Shown piece after piece: positions 33,775 through 45,391 of a DNA stretch of 63,220 nucleotides (position 1 is its first letter; every line of letters begins with the position of its first letter). The translations under genes and the position numbers were made by a program. Origin of the DNA: Thamnocephalis sphaerospora (lineage: Eukaryota; Zoopagomycota; Zoopagomycetes; Zoopagales; Sigmoideomycetaceae); assembly GCA_003614735.1 (NCBI GenBank), contig KZ992441.1, positions 1 to 63,220 on the forward strand, read 5' to 3'. The notes under the pieces were generated by a model, which saw nothing but the letters and a program-made list of their open reading frames with translations, had not been told where the DNA came from and did not search any database.

Positions 33775-36700
33775 CTATGATCGGCTCTCCTGGTGGCTGA
33801 GGCGATTTTGTCTTCGCGGACTATAGGACAACCGGTTGCGATAGACATCCTTGCCATGGAATGGGGCGCCGTGACCCTCGCCGTTCCTGTCGTCAGACTC
33901 ATCCGCCTCATCCGTAATGAACCTAAACTCCCTGCGCTTGCGCTCGAAGCGAATCTTTTCTAGACCTTTGTCGATCAGCGTTTCGCACTCTTCCTTGAGT
34001 TGGCGGGCCTTTTCAACATCAATGAATGTGGCTGGATAATGGTAACTGTGCAGAGCATGGTCATGTTCGTTAGCGCAGTACTCAGGTCGGTCGATCGACG
34101 GTGAGCTGTCTACCTAAGCCAAATGTACAGAAGAATAACACGATGCTGCGACTCGAGGGGCTGGAGTTGCGCCATCGATCCTGGCTCCTTGTCCGGAAGA
34201 TCAATGTACTTTTTGATGCGCGAAACGCTGTGCTGGCTAAGGTCTCTTGCAAACTAGTGTAGGGTGCCGTATGATTAGTACGGCGACATCATTGGACATA
34301 TCTGTCGCCTATGTCTACGTACTCGGAACAGCCGGTCCACAACGATTTCGTCACGCACGCTTGCGGGCGCCTTACAAAAGATGTACCGGTCGTGTAAGCT
34401 CAAGTCCAGAGACTCGATAGTTTGGGCGATTTTCTACAACGCCCGACAGGTTAGCCTAAGCCGAGCTTCACAATCGTGTTCGCAGCATCACTTGCCTTAT
34501 GGTCCTTGAAGTTGCAGAGGAAATACAGTCCGCTGATTTTGGCCATATCCTCAAAGTGCTCCTGCGGTGCGCGTTACACGGCAATTTAGTGCGCCAGCTA
34601 ATTTATCAAGGTTTTCAGCGCTGCGTGTCATAGTACGTACCAACAGCTTGTGGAACGGCACACCTGGTATCTGGTGCGCAAAGAGCTCCAGCAGATCGAC
34701 ACTTGGCTGTAGACCCGCCATCTGCGTGCACATATTTAGAGACCATTCCTGCAGCGCCAGCACGCCGGCCGATTGCCCACCTTAAGGTCTTGCTGCGGCG
34801 TAGCCATGGCCACCTTCATCTTTTCTAAATCCTGCTTGGCCAGCCTGAAAAACAAGACAGGTGTTGCAGTCAGCAGCTTTCCTCTAACCAAGCCATGCTG
34901 AGCATGTAGGCGAGTTGTACTGTAGATGCTTACGTTGTTGCAACGCCTGTAGCGTACGCTGTCTGGAAACGGCCAGCGCGACCGGCAATCTGCTTCACCT
35001 GCGAGATGTTTAGCGGAATGACATCCTTGCCATTGAACTTTTCCATAGACTCGAAAATGACGCGACGAATGTTCCTATACGACCAAATACAAGTCACGCA
35101 TGGTCGGTGAGACTACACACAGCTAGTGTTGGCCAGTACGGCACAGCGGTTGGCGCTACTTACAGGTTAAGTCCCATGCCGACTGCATCGCTGGCCACCA
35201 TCACGTCAAATCCACTGTCCGGGTCATTGAAGAGACGCGCCTGTTCCGCGCGTGTTTCTGCCCAGTACGGACATTGGTGGTAAGTATGTGATCGACAGCG
35301 TCTATGGTAGCCACATACACACACACTACATACCGGGTGGCAGACCGCCGTATACGACTGCGCAGCGATGCGGTGTGTTGGACTCGATCTCCCGCTTCAG
35401 TCCGAAAATGTTGCTGCGCGAAAAGGTGACGACACAATCGCCCTTGCGAATGTTTTCCAGCTTGTTGTTGAGCGACTTGTCGGCTAGCTCCAGCGGGCTC
35501 AGACGAACGTATTCGTTAATCTATCCAGGCCCAGACATCGTCGACGCAGTACGGTCAGCTAACAGAAAGTATGCGCGAGTAGGCGGTGCAAAGCCAGCGC
35601 ACCTCAACATCCTCGTCTATGCTTTCGCAAATTTTCTTGACCAAATTTATGGCTGTGGGCTCTCCGCAAAGATGCACTTCGCGCGCTTTCAGTCCAAGTA
35701 GTGCTTGCGTCCAGGCCCAGCCACGTTGAGGATCGGAAATCATTTGAATTTCGTCGATAACAGCTACGTCAATCATATCCGTCAGCGGCACCATCTCCAC
35801 GGTGCACGAGGTCAACGAAGCCGGCACATCCTCGCGCACGCGGCGATCTTCGCCGGTGATTAGGTTGCAGGGGATGCCCTTTGCGTTGAATCGTTCGTAG
35901 ACCTCATGTGCAAGCAGTCGCAGTGGACCGCAGTATACGCCCGACTCGGCCTTTTGAAGACGCTGCATAGCATTATATGTCTTGCCCGAGTTGGTGGGGC
36001 CTACATGCATGATGATGCGCCTAAAGGTAAAGACAGCAGCGTCAGCTTGTAAGCAGACGCCACGTTATGGAAAGTTGGGCACGCGTATTCGGCTTACCGC
36101 TGCATGGTGCGAGCAGAAATATGCCAATCGGACGGCCTCTGAAGATCGCTGAGCTGACGCAGGACCTTCATGCGCTCCACTGCCTCCGGTGGTGCGTTAT
36201 TCTCGGCATATGCAATAAATGCTGGTACCAGCAAATCGTCAATGCCCTCTACAGTTGGACATGGAGGCAATCATTGTAAGCATGCGCACGCCCGATCCCA
36301 TCGCATTTGCTGAATGTTTTGCCACAGGCTTACCAACACCGCGTTCCATCGCCGTCTCGGCTAGTCCACTCATGTTGCAGCGCGGCAGCTGTCCAGTCTG
36401 AACTTCTGCCATAAACCTTTTCATAAGATCATTATAGACCTCCTCGGACAGGCCGATGACCGAGGTGCGCTCGCGAATATGCGGTATTTTGGGGAGCATT
36501 TGCAGCCGGCGCTGAATCACTGAATTACACGCACTCGTTGTTAGTCGCCCCGGCATGAAGACGCGCACCGTGTCGTGTATTACCTCGGACAGCCTCCTGT
36601 CGCGTGCTCGGTCGAGGCGCAGCCGGTTTACGACCGTTTTTTCCGCGCGGCTGAGTGCGAGGCATTACACGCGGCTGGGGAATCTCGTCGCGTCGCCAGG

Positions 36701-36872
36701 CAGTCGGCGTGGCATGTAGCATGCGCATAGCTGTTGGCATGGCACTTCCAACGCGGCATGCCGTAGCTGCCGCTGCCACTGGAGGCGGACGAGCACACAG
36801 AGCGCGCAGCCACGGTGATGCAGCCGTGCCTGCTGTCCGGAAAGTGGTGCTTGCCGCGTGACGTGACCACAT
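33775..36872 (-). CDS. SUV3: Mitochondrial ATP-dependent RNA helicase SUV3
   Basis: Ski2-like helicase of the mitochondrial degradosome. Thirteen exons on the minus strand: 36872-36584, 36519-36334, 36248-36098, 36020-35603, 35520-35334, 35257-35164, 35074-34934, 34844-34781, 34721-34641, 34561-34496, 34433-34323, 34253-34114, 34045-33775; 732 residues, close to yeast (737) from memory. The N-terminus is Arg/Ala-rich without acids ([15 protein letters not shown]), as in a mitochondrial presequence. Walker A GPTNSGKT is at ~216-223, the DEIQ box at ~298-301, motif [12 protein letters not shown] and motif [11 protein letters not shown]. The SUV3 C-terminal helical domain includes [20 protein letters not shown]. 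Intron 10 (34495-34434) uses a GC donor, AAG|GCAAGT. Confidence 0.95.
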
Positions 36873-37650
36873 GATTCCGGTGGGCCGCTGAATTGGTTAC
36901 CTCCTAGTGACTGGCGTTGAATGGCCTGATCACAGTGCGTGTCGTGGCAGGTGCGATCTCTTCGTTGAGGCGCTATGCTGTGATGCGCGAGCGACAGCGA
37001 GGTGAACGCAGGAGAGATGTCGGCGGTCGGAGCTAGCGTCCGTGAGTCAAAAAGAAAATATTAAAGCGGCTAAAAGTATAGGAGCGCAGTCTCATTACTA
37101 CCACAGACACTGCGCTGTGTCCAGCAACCGCCCGGGACACGCGTGAGCCAATCTTACAGTCTGGCCGACATTGCTTGTCAGCCGGCGATACGATGCCCAG
37201 CTTGCAGCAGGCGCGAGTCTGGGCACTTTGACGTGGCCGGCCTTCAACGTACTATATTGCTTAATGGCACCCGGTCGAGTCAGATAGGGCTGCCGCTCTG
37301 AAACCAGCGAAATCATTTCAAGTGAGGTGAGTGTGCCAGCACGGACTGAATTGGAACATGTGACGACGACGTCAAGGTCCAATTTGGAATCAGTTGCGAA
37401 TACGTGCTCTGTATGCGAATGCTTACTAAGCAACCGTAGATTATCCTTATTGATAGTGCTACGTCACCAGTGTTTTGCTGGTATCGTTTACGCGTTTAAT
37501 AGTTGTGTCGTGGTAATTGCGAGTATAAAGCGGGCGGCCCAGTGTCCACCGCCCAACTGCGTGTACGCCACACGCGCATACTCACGTACTGATATTTGCA
37601 ACCATTGATACTACCGCTGTTGCTCGGCCAGCTACTCCGCTTTCACCATT
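36873..37650. other. Divergent promoter region, SUV3 / NmrA-like
   Basis: 778 bp between two divergent ATGs. A minus ORF at 37098-37433 opens only from TTG and has no motif, so it is left out. No TATA identified with confidence. Confidence 0.5.
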
Positions 37651-38526
37651 ATGGCTGCCGCTGAGACTCTGGTTATTGTTGCCGGTGGCACTGGCGTCCT
37701 TGGCAAGCTCATTGTCAACGCTCTCGTCAAGGACGGCGCCTACAAAGTTGCCGTGTTGAGCCGCACTGGCAGTGACTCTGAAAAGCTAAACAGGTTGCGG
37801 CAGCGTGGCATTCGCGTTGCGTGCGCAGACTACCACGACCACGACGGTCTTGTGCAGGCACTGCAAGGCTTTGACGTTGTCCTCAGCGCGCTGAGTCTCA
37901 ACTCGCTACTGGAACCGCAGCTTGCTCTTGTGCGCGCGGCCAAGCAGGCGGGCGTACGCCGCTTTGTTCCGAGCGAATTTGGCCTCGACTCTGCCGCGAC
38001 CACCACGCCCCTTAAGGATGCAAGCCGACAGGTGCAGCAGGCTATCCGGGAGGCTGGTCTTGAGCCCACATACTATTACAACGGTATCTTTTACGAGTTC
38101 ACCATTAGTCCCTTCTTTGGCCTTGATGTGGCAAGCGGAAAGGCAAGCATCATTGGCAGCGGTGATGCGCCGTTTTCTATTACGTATCGCGCCGATGTAG
38201 CGGCGTTTGTTGCTGCGTCGCTCAAGGATCCGCGCAGCAGAAACGCTACCCTGCGCATCCAGGGAGCGCGGACGACGTTCAACGACATTATTGCCCAGAT
38301 CAACGCAATTACTGGCCGCAAACTTCAAGTGACATACCGCGACGTGGACGAGGCAAAGGCGGCCATTGCGCGGGATGGCGTGTGGGCTCACGTTGATGAT
38401 GAGTTTCAGCTGGTGATCGAAGACGGCGGCGCCCTGTTGAGCTCAATCGACAATCTGTTCCCCAACGTGTCCCTTCTTCCGCTGGCCGACTATATCAAGA
38501 AAAGCATAGACAGCCGCGCCGACTAG
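37651..38526 (+). CDS. NmrA-like NAD(P)-binding protein (isoflavone-reductase-like)
   Basis: A 291-residue single-exon protein. An N-terminal Rossmann fold has the glycine-rich motif VAGGTGVLGKL (GGTGxxG) at residues 10-20. A conserved KQAGVRRFVPSEFGLD segment is typical of the NmrA/isoflavone-reductase atypical short-chain dehydrogenases, and YYNGIFYEF lies in the substrate region. Members are either reductases or redox-sensing regulators, and the sequence does not say which. The SEFG motif and the intact dinucleotide motif make NADPH binding likely. The start ATG follows a pyrimidine-rich leader. Confidence 0.85.
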   Translation: MAAAETLVIVAGGTGVLGKLIVNALVKDGAYKVAVLSRTGSDSEKLNRLRQRGIRVACADYHDHDGLVQALQGFDVVLSALSLNSLLEPQLALVRAAKQAGVRRFVPSEFGLDSAATTTPLKDASRQVQQAIREAGLEPTYYYNGIFYEFTISPFFGLDVASGKASIIGSGDAPFSITYRADVAAFVAASLKDPRSRNATLRIQGARTTFNDIIAQINAITGRKLQVTYRDVDEAKAAIARDGVWAHVDDEFQLVIEDGGALLSSIDNLFPNVSLLPLADYIKKSIDSRAD

Positions 38527-39632
38527 TGTTCGCACTCGATGTCCACCGGTTGTTCGCCATCTAATGCACGCACATAAACTTTTGCCTTCAGTATGCATGA
38601 TACGTTGCGTTGCATGTGTCGCTGTGTTCTTTCCCCTGCCTCTCTAATGGTCTGGCGTTGACGTAGGAGCGTGGGGCGCGTGTGTGTTCTGAAAACTGCT
38701 GGCGTAGCAGGGTGGAGTTGGCGCCAATGCAAGCTGCAGCAGTGTCACCAGACCTGCTGCAATGATGTCGACACATGCTTAGCGCGATGTGTCGGCACCC
38801 GTGGCCCCGTGCTGCTGTAACAACGACTACTGGCGAGAACTGGTGACCGGTGTCGGAACGCGGAACATCCGTTATCATTCAGAGCCGCTCGGCTCGTAGG
38901 GCCACGTCAAACTTGTGGAAATGCTCACCACGCGTCTTGGGGCATGGCACGATGCATGAGAGAGGATGCCGCGGCGCGCGTTGTAGGCAGGTAAGCAGGC
39001 ACGCAGATCACGCGGTTGCAAGCGGCCATGCTGGCGGACACGATGTTTGGCAGTACTGTCGCGACGTCGAAGGAATGTGTCGCGGTCGAATTCACAGCGC
39101 ATACGCAAATAGTGTGCATCCAGCCGCTGTACACTGGGTCTTTGGCGTGGGAGTGAGTGTTTGCGCTCGGCGGGTTTGTATTCGCCGATGCTATGCAAAA
39201 TGCGCGCAGCATGCATAGCCAGTTCTGCGCCGCATAGCGCAGGTACCATCCAGTCTGGCGTGTGCTCGGGCAGCGAACGCGACCGCCAGCGCTTCTGATA
39301 CGGGCGCCGGCATGACTGCACGTATGCAGCAGATTCACAGAATGAAGCGCGCAGGCATGGCAAACGCTGACATTCTGGTTGGTCGATAGTGAAGCAGCAC
39401 GGTTATGAACAATGCGCAGTGCCTAGGTGCACTGCCGCTCCCGCGACACTTGCTGGTGCGAATTCCGTGCAACAGTGATGTCGCTTTGCCTCCTACACAT
39501 CACAGCCGAGCGGCGCCTGTTGGTGGCGCCAACTGAAAGTTGCACGGCCGACGCTGGATCCGATTTTCTGAGGATGCACCGGCGTGCAAGCAGCATTGCG
39601 CTGGTGAGGGCACGTGTGCTCGCTATTAATAC

Positions 39633-39648
39633 AGAGAGAGAGAGAGAG
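39633..39648. repeat. (GA)n microsatellite
   Basis: Eight AG units in the non-coding 38.5-43.8 kb stretch. Confidence 0.85.
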
Positions 39649-41189
39649 CGTACTTTGCTAGTCAACAGCTGATCGTCGTCGGGTGTAATACGGCCGTTAC
39701 TCGCCCAAGCGTCCTTTTGCCCGCGGCGACCCTGCGCCACGTACGTGGTGGCAGTAGGCTGGTTGCTTTGTCGGTACTACGCGCAGTAGCCGTGCACAGC
39801 ATGGCCGCTGATCATGTGTCTGGTCTGGCAGAGATGTGCGGCCGCACTCGTCACTGGTCAGACGGTCTTTCTACGAGAAACGGCGAATGTGCACGCGCCG
39901 CGGCTATACAGTACGCGTGCTTTCATGTGCAGCTGCGCACACGCGCATCGCTGCTTTTGTATCATTTGTCGATTCCCACCGCGTTGACCCTAAAGCGGCA
40001 TGCAGCAGGGCGGCCAGTGCGTTCGGCAGCAGCGAGAGCCGACCGGAAAGCATGCATGGCATGCCTGCGACGGCGATGACAGTCGGTGGCGGCCACTTAT
40101 TACCGCGAACCAGCACAAACCGGCCGACCACGCTCCTTCCGTCTGTCGCTTCTAATTGCACGCTTTCTACGCTTTCTAACGTTGCCATCTGTTTACACCA
40201 CCGCTACTACCACTCTGTCACCTGGTAGTGCCGTTTACGTCATTGGGGCACGGCGGTACGCTTCCGCCGTCTTTGATTTCCTTGCCTATTGCGTGCACGT
40301 ACGCACGCTTACTCAGGCCACCACATTGGCCGTCATCGCGACCTAGAGTGCAGCCCGGTCAGCTCCGCCCGGTCCACCAGTCGTCTCTGCGGCTATTTCA
40401 TGCCCGCCCTTTTCGCCCTGCCCGCCACCGCTATTTTTCGTCCTTTTTTCTCGCCGCCGATCCGTGCGCCATCCTGATAGGCACACATCGGCATCATTGT
40501 CGTTGATCGTTCGTTGGCCAAAGCCGACTCTGACCCATATCGCCTGGTACACCTCCAATCAGCACACGGTACGTCACGCTTACACTGGCATTTCGCGCTA
40601 CCGCTGGCATCGTTGTCCTACCGGCATGCTGTGTTGGGGTGGAAGTGCCGAGCGCGCATGGCGTTGCAGGGTTTGCCTGTACGCCAGTTGCCGAGCAGCC
40701 AGCGTCGTCGACACGGCGGAGTGACGAGGTGCACTGGCCACCCACGCAAAAAGGCGCCGTCCCTGGCGGCGGTTACAGATATGCCTACTGCGGCAAGACT
40801 GTCTTGTGTTCACATGGGTGGCCGTAGCTTTGTTGATCGCGGTCTTGCGGCCGCTGATGGGCGCACAGATGTGCGCTGGTGAGACGGGCGCTGGCGGACA
40901 GAGGTGCGCTGATGATATCGCACCTGCCGTGCTGCAGCGTGCGACATAATGCGCACACTGGGCACCGCAGCGGGTTGGATCGCGGCGCCCTCACGCTAGC
41001 GGCCGCTTTGGTGTTGGTGGTGTTTCGAGATGCCGGCTGTGTTGAGCAAACTGCCTCTACCGGCAGATTCGTCCAACCACGCTGCGACCGCGTTCACCAT
41101 TCTCCCGCGTCGGGCTTGATCTTACATAGCTAGTTAGAGCCTGGTCCGTCCCCCGTTTGGCATGTTGGTCGGCAAGACGCACGCACAGA

Positions 41190-41234
41190 GCGAGCGACCG
41201 AGCGACCGAGCGACCGAGAGAGAGAGAGAGAGAC
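41190..41234. repeat. (GAGCGACC)3 then (GA)n tandem repeat
   Basis: Three 8-bp GAGCGACC units run directly into nine GA units. The minus strand is the CT-rich equivalent. Located in the presumed distal promoter of RAS. Confidence 0.85.
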
Positions 41235-42042
41235 AGAGAGCGCGGCAGCGGAACGCTTGCACCACTGGCAGCACGCGCAGCTCGTCTTCTGGGGGTGGCT
41301 TCGCTGTATTCACACATGCAGTTCCCCTTTGCCCTGCCGCTTCTCTCTTCCCGCTTGCTCGTCTGCCTGCCTAGTTTACCTTTTGCTGCCTGTTGCTGCT
41401 GCTTGCCGCCATTTGTCCGGACGCTGCTCTGGCCTGCTTCCGCCCGCTTTCTGCTCGTTTATTCCACGCTTTCGCGCGTGCTCTGTGTCGTTAATCTCGT
41501 TGGACCTCCAACACATTGTGCCCGCTCCGTTCCACCGTCTACGCTTTGGCGCTGTCGACTCGCACTCACCTAACGCAGTCGCCTTCTCCCTACACGTGCT
41601 TCTCCTCCGTCCTAGTGACTATTCCTGCTGACCGCGTCGACCGCACCTCCGTTTCCGTCGTCTCTTTTCTCTCTGATCTTTGATAGCTTTCACAAGCTTT
41701 GTCTGCTGCTGTGCATTTACCCGCCTGTACTGTCGGCTGTGTACTGGTAAGTGGCTGGCCGTGCTGTCGCCGTCTAGTGTGAAGAAGAAAGCATATATGC
41801 TGCTGCTGCGGCTACATGCTCTTGCGCCGTCATGGTCGGCCTAGCGACCGCTGTACTGCACTCTTCTGCGTGCAGGGTGGGCGCTCGGCCGGCCGCAAGG
41901 GCGTGTGTTGGCCATGGCTACGGCCGAGATGGATCCATCCGCCATCTATTGCCAGCCTACCGGTGATGGTGGTGCATGCCCGAAAGTGCGGATGGAGTGC
42001 TTCCATTTAGGGCACCGCCGTTCGGGCCAAGCGGTTTCAGCA

Positions 42043-42044
<2 letters not shown>

Positions 42045-42079
<35 letters not shown>
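42045..42079. repeat. (GT)n microsatellite
   Basis: Seventeen GT units, inside the putative 5'-UTR intron of RAS. Confidence 0.95.
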
Positions 42080-42080
<1 letters not shown>

Positions 42081-43781
42081 ATATATGCATGTGGACGCTG
42101 CCAGTCTTTGTTCTGCCGTGCGTGTGTGTGCTACTGGGCTCTCATGGACGCCGATATATGCTGCATGTGCCCATTACATCGCCCTGCCTTGCTTTTGCCG
42201 ATGGCCGATAGCATGTTCCCGGCGCAGCTGGCGTGCCATGGCAGCTGCGGCGACCGTTCTCTACCCTACGCCGGTCCTCTATCGCCTGGCACTTGGTTGG
42301 CCTGGCGCACTGTACGGGCTGTCGTGGTGCTCTTAGCCTGTCGGCGGTCGGCCTTGACGGGTGTGCGCATGGCGCCTTTGTTCGCAAAGATGCATTGCCA
42401 AGCGTCGGGCCGGAAAGAGTGACAGACCGAGAGACGTGGAGAAGAGGCGGGCAGCGCATGATCACCAGCTTTCCGTGCTTACGCTTGCCAGGTACCTTGC
42501 GCACGAGTCTGGCGGCGGTTCGCCATCGCTAGACTGATTTCCACCGGCCTTGTCGCCTTCTCGCGCACATGGAAAGCGAGCGGTGAATGGGCGATGACAC
42601 CGCGGTGTTCTTTGCTGCTTGTACGCACATACACGCGCATACATGCACGCATACACACTGCCAGCGTGGCGGCAATGCTCATGGCATCGTGCCTTGCGTC
42701 GACCTGGCGACCTGCATTCCACCCAGCGCTTGGGTGGCCATTGCGGCCAAAGCTCGGCCATTTGCAGCGAGACTGCTACGGCCGTTTATCTTTGACCACG
42801 ATGGCTTGGCTTCGGCCATAAACCTGCCGTGCTGACTGCCGGTTGGTGGGTGGCGGCTGATGTGTGCGGAGACCATGGTTGCACTGCATCGGCCAGGTGT
42901 CGGCTCGCATCTATGTGGCATCGGTCTGGTCGGAAGTGTGCGCACATACACGCACGTTAGACCTGCCTCATCGTTGCGCTGTCACTCGTGTCAGCGCGCG
43001 TCCGCACGGGCGCTACAGCAGTGCACTAGCCCCTTTTTGCTTTATCGGGCATGTTCTCGACATACCGCCATACTGCAAGCGTGGCTGCCCTTTCTCCTTT
43101 TCCGTCTAGACTGTTCCGGAATGCGTTCTCCTGACCGTTTTCACAGCCACCGGTTTTTGTAGGTGGCGGCGATGGTGGTGATGGCGATGGCAGCGGCCAT
43201 TGCGCACGCGCACGCACCTTGGTGCGCTCGTCCGTTCGGCAGCGCGCGCGCTGGCTCACCCGCTTTCTGGGGTGTATGCCCGCATGCGTGGGTGGGTGTG
43301 ATGCATGAGTCGTGCGCGTGCGCAGCGTGTGCTTCCATTTCTACATGGTGTCAGCGTGCGTGTCCTGGTCGCTTTTGCCCGTTTGGACACGCTGCTTACT
43401 TGTGGCGGTCGTCGCGTTCCCTTGCTTACGCGCGCCGCCATTGGCCTGTTCTGCTGGGTGTGGCTAGCATGTATCGTGCGTAGGAGAGGGGGCGCGTGTT
43501 CTTCGTTTTTGGGTGGTTGTGCACCAAAAGCGACGACCAAAGGTCACGATGTGTGTGTGTATGTAGCTTTGCCTTGCTCACCTCTCTCTCTCCCCCCTCT
43601 CCCTTTCACTTCACTTCTTTTTCCCTCTCGACGGCTTCTCCATCATCACCACCACTACCACCCACTAACTACTACTACTACTACTGCTGTCTTTTCACCG
43701 TCGTAGTAACTGCCGCAGCAAGTGTCTACGTCTGCACTCGTTTAGCGACAACGATTGCCCTTTGTTTTGCAAAGTTCCAAG

Positions 43782-44955
43782 ATGATGCTCTACAAGCTGG
43801 TAGTTTTGGGCGACGGTGGTGTCGGCAAGGTAAGCAAACGTCGTCCGTGTTTCTGCCGGACCGACCGACCACATTCGGTGGACTGACGGTCGGCCATCGC
43901 GCACTTGCCCTGGACGCTGTCTGCTTGTTGCCGTACATCCGGTCTTTTATAGACTGCTCTGACTATTCAGGTAGGCCGCTTGTGCAAAATGATACATGCA
44001 TAGTGGCAGTGTCCACTAACCTTGGGCGGTGCTTTTCCGTCGATAATGCAGCTCTGCTTGAACCACTTTGTCGGTAGGTGTCTGCTGCATAACGTGACGC
44101 GTCATAGGCGGCCTTTTGCTTACGCCGCCTGTTTCTATCGTGTCCAATCATGTGTGTCTGTCATGACTACCCACGGCGCCACCGGTCCGTTTGCACATCA
44201 CAGAGGTAAGCATGGTAAAACGGATTGGCCGGCGACGGTGCATCCTGGCCCGCTGTGCTAGAGGATACCCTGTGGATCATATGCTGACCTGACCTTTACG
44301 TCAAATAGACGTACGATCCGACCATTGAGGATTCGTACCGTAAGCAGGTGGTAATTGATGATCAGCCGTGTGTACTTGAAGTGCTGGATACGGCCGGCCA
44401 GGGTAAGCACTGGGAGAGGGGGAGAGAGATGGGCGGCGGGTTGGCAGAATGCGGCGATCGCCTGGAGAGGAGCGATCACAGTGTGGCGGTGCTGTGATGG
44501 TAGAGGGGCGGATTGAGCTGTCGCGACGATCTGGTGGGCTAACCATTATCTACGTTGCCTACACGCTTGCAGAAGAGTACACTGCTCTTCGGGATCAGTG
44601 GATACGTGATGGTGAAGGTTTCCTGCTGGTGTACTCGATTGCATCCCGGTCCACATTTGAGCGCGTGGAGCGCTTCCGTGACCAGATCACGCGCGTCAAG
44701 GATACCGACAACGTGCCGCTGATGCTGGTGGGCAACAAGTGTGACAAGGTCACGGAGCGTGAAGTGTCGCGCGAAGAGGGTATGGGTCTGGCCAAGAAGC
44801 TCAACTGCGACTTTATCGAGTCATCGGCCAAGACGTGCGTGAACGTGGAGCGCGCCTTCTACACGGTGGTGCGCATGATCCGCAACAGCAAAGAGGGCAG
44901 TCGGAAGCGAAAGGGCCGTTCGGGTGGCAAGCACGGCAAGTGCACCATCCTCTAA
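43782..44955 (+). CDS. Ras-family small GTPase
   Basis: Membrane-anchored signalling GTPase. Model of six exons: 43782-43829, 43953-43970 (18 nt), 44052-44073 (22 nt), 44204-44205 (2 nt), 44309-44402, 44573-44955; 188 residues. The P-loop GDGGVGKT is split by intron 1. Effector region [11 protein letters not shown] and switch II DTAGQEEY are intact, as are NKCD and SSAKT. A basic C-terminus ends in the CaaX box CTIL (geranylgeranyl type because of Leu). Exon 3 ends GTC G and exon 5 begins ACG TAC directly after an in-frame TAG; only the intervening AG dinucleotide, flanked by CATCACAG and GTAAGC, restores Val-Glu-Thr-Tyr. Whether this is Ras1 or Rsr1 cannot be settled from sequence alone. Confidence 0.9.
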
Positions 44956-45355
44956 ACTGGCCGCAACGGCGGCAGCAGCGGTCCCTGGCCGATCTCTCGG
45001 CTACCATGTGCGCAGCGCGTAAGCAAGCAGTGCCGCCCCCACCATACCGCCACCACCATCGTCACCATTACCATCACCGCCACCACCACCATCACCACTT
45101 TGTCTCTCGTTCACAAGGCAGATGACCTGCACGCAAACACACTACTAACCAATGCACACTCATTTATCTCTGCCATGACCCGGTTGTTGGGTGCATCGAC
45201 GGTAGCAAAGCAGTAGAAAGCGGCAGCCACGATGCCAGCGGCCAGTGACCCGATAACCCACGCCCCGAGCTTGAGCACTGCGGCGGCTATGCCTGAAGCA
45301 GACGCATCTTGCGTGCGACAACCATTGCGACCCCTCTGTGACGACAACCAACCTC

Positions 45356-45391
<36 letters not shown>

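Larger units (their letters stand above)
38527..43781. other. 5.2-kb stretch without supportable gene
   Basis: The longest non-coding stretch in the window. Many small overlapping ORFs on both strands lack family features. It contains (GA)n, (GAGCGACC)n and (GT)n repeats. The plus strand is CT-rich at about 41.33-41.69 kb and again at 43.57-43.70 kb. A strong donor TACTG|GTAAGTGG at 41747 and an acceptor with branch CACTAACTAC ending CGTCGTAG at 43706 could bound a 5'-UTR intron of RAS. Confidence 0.5.
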
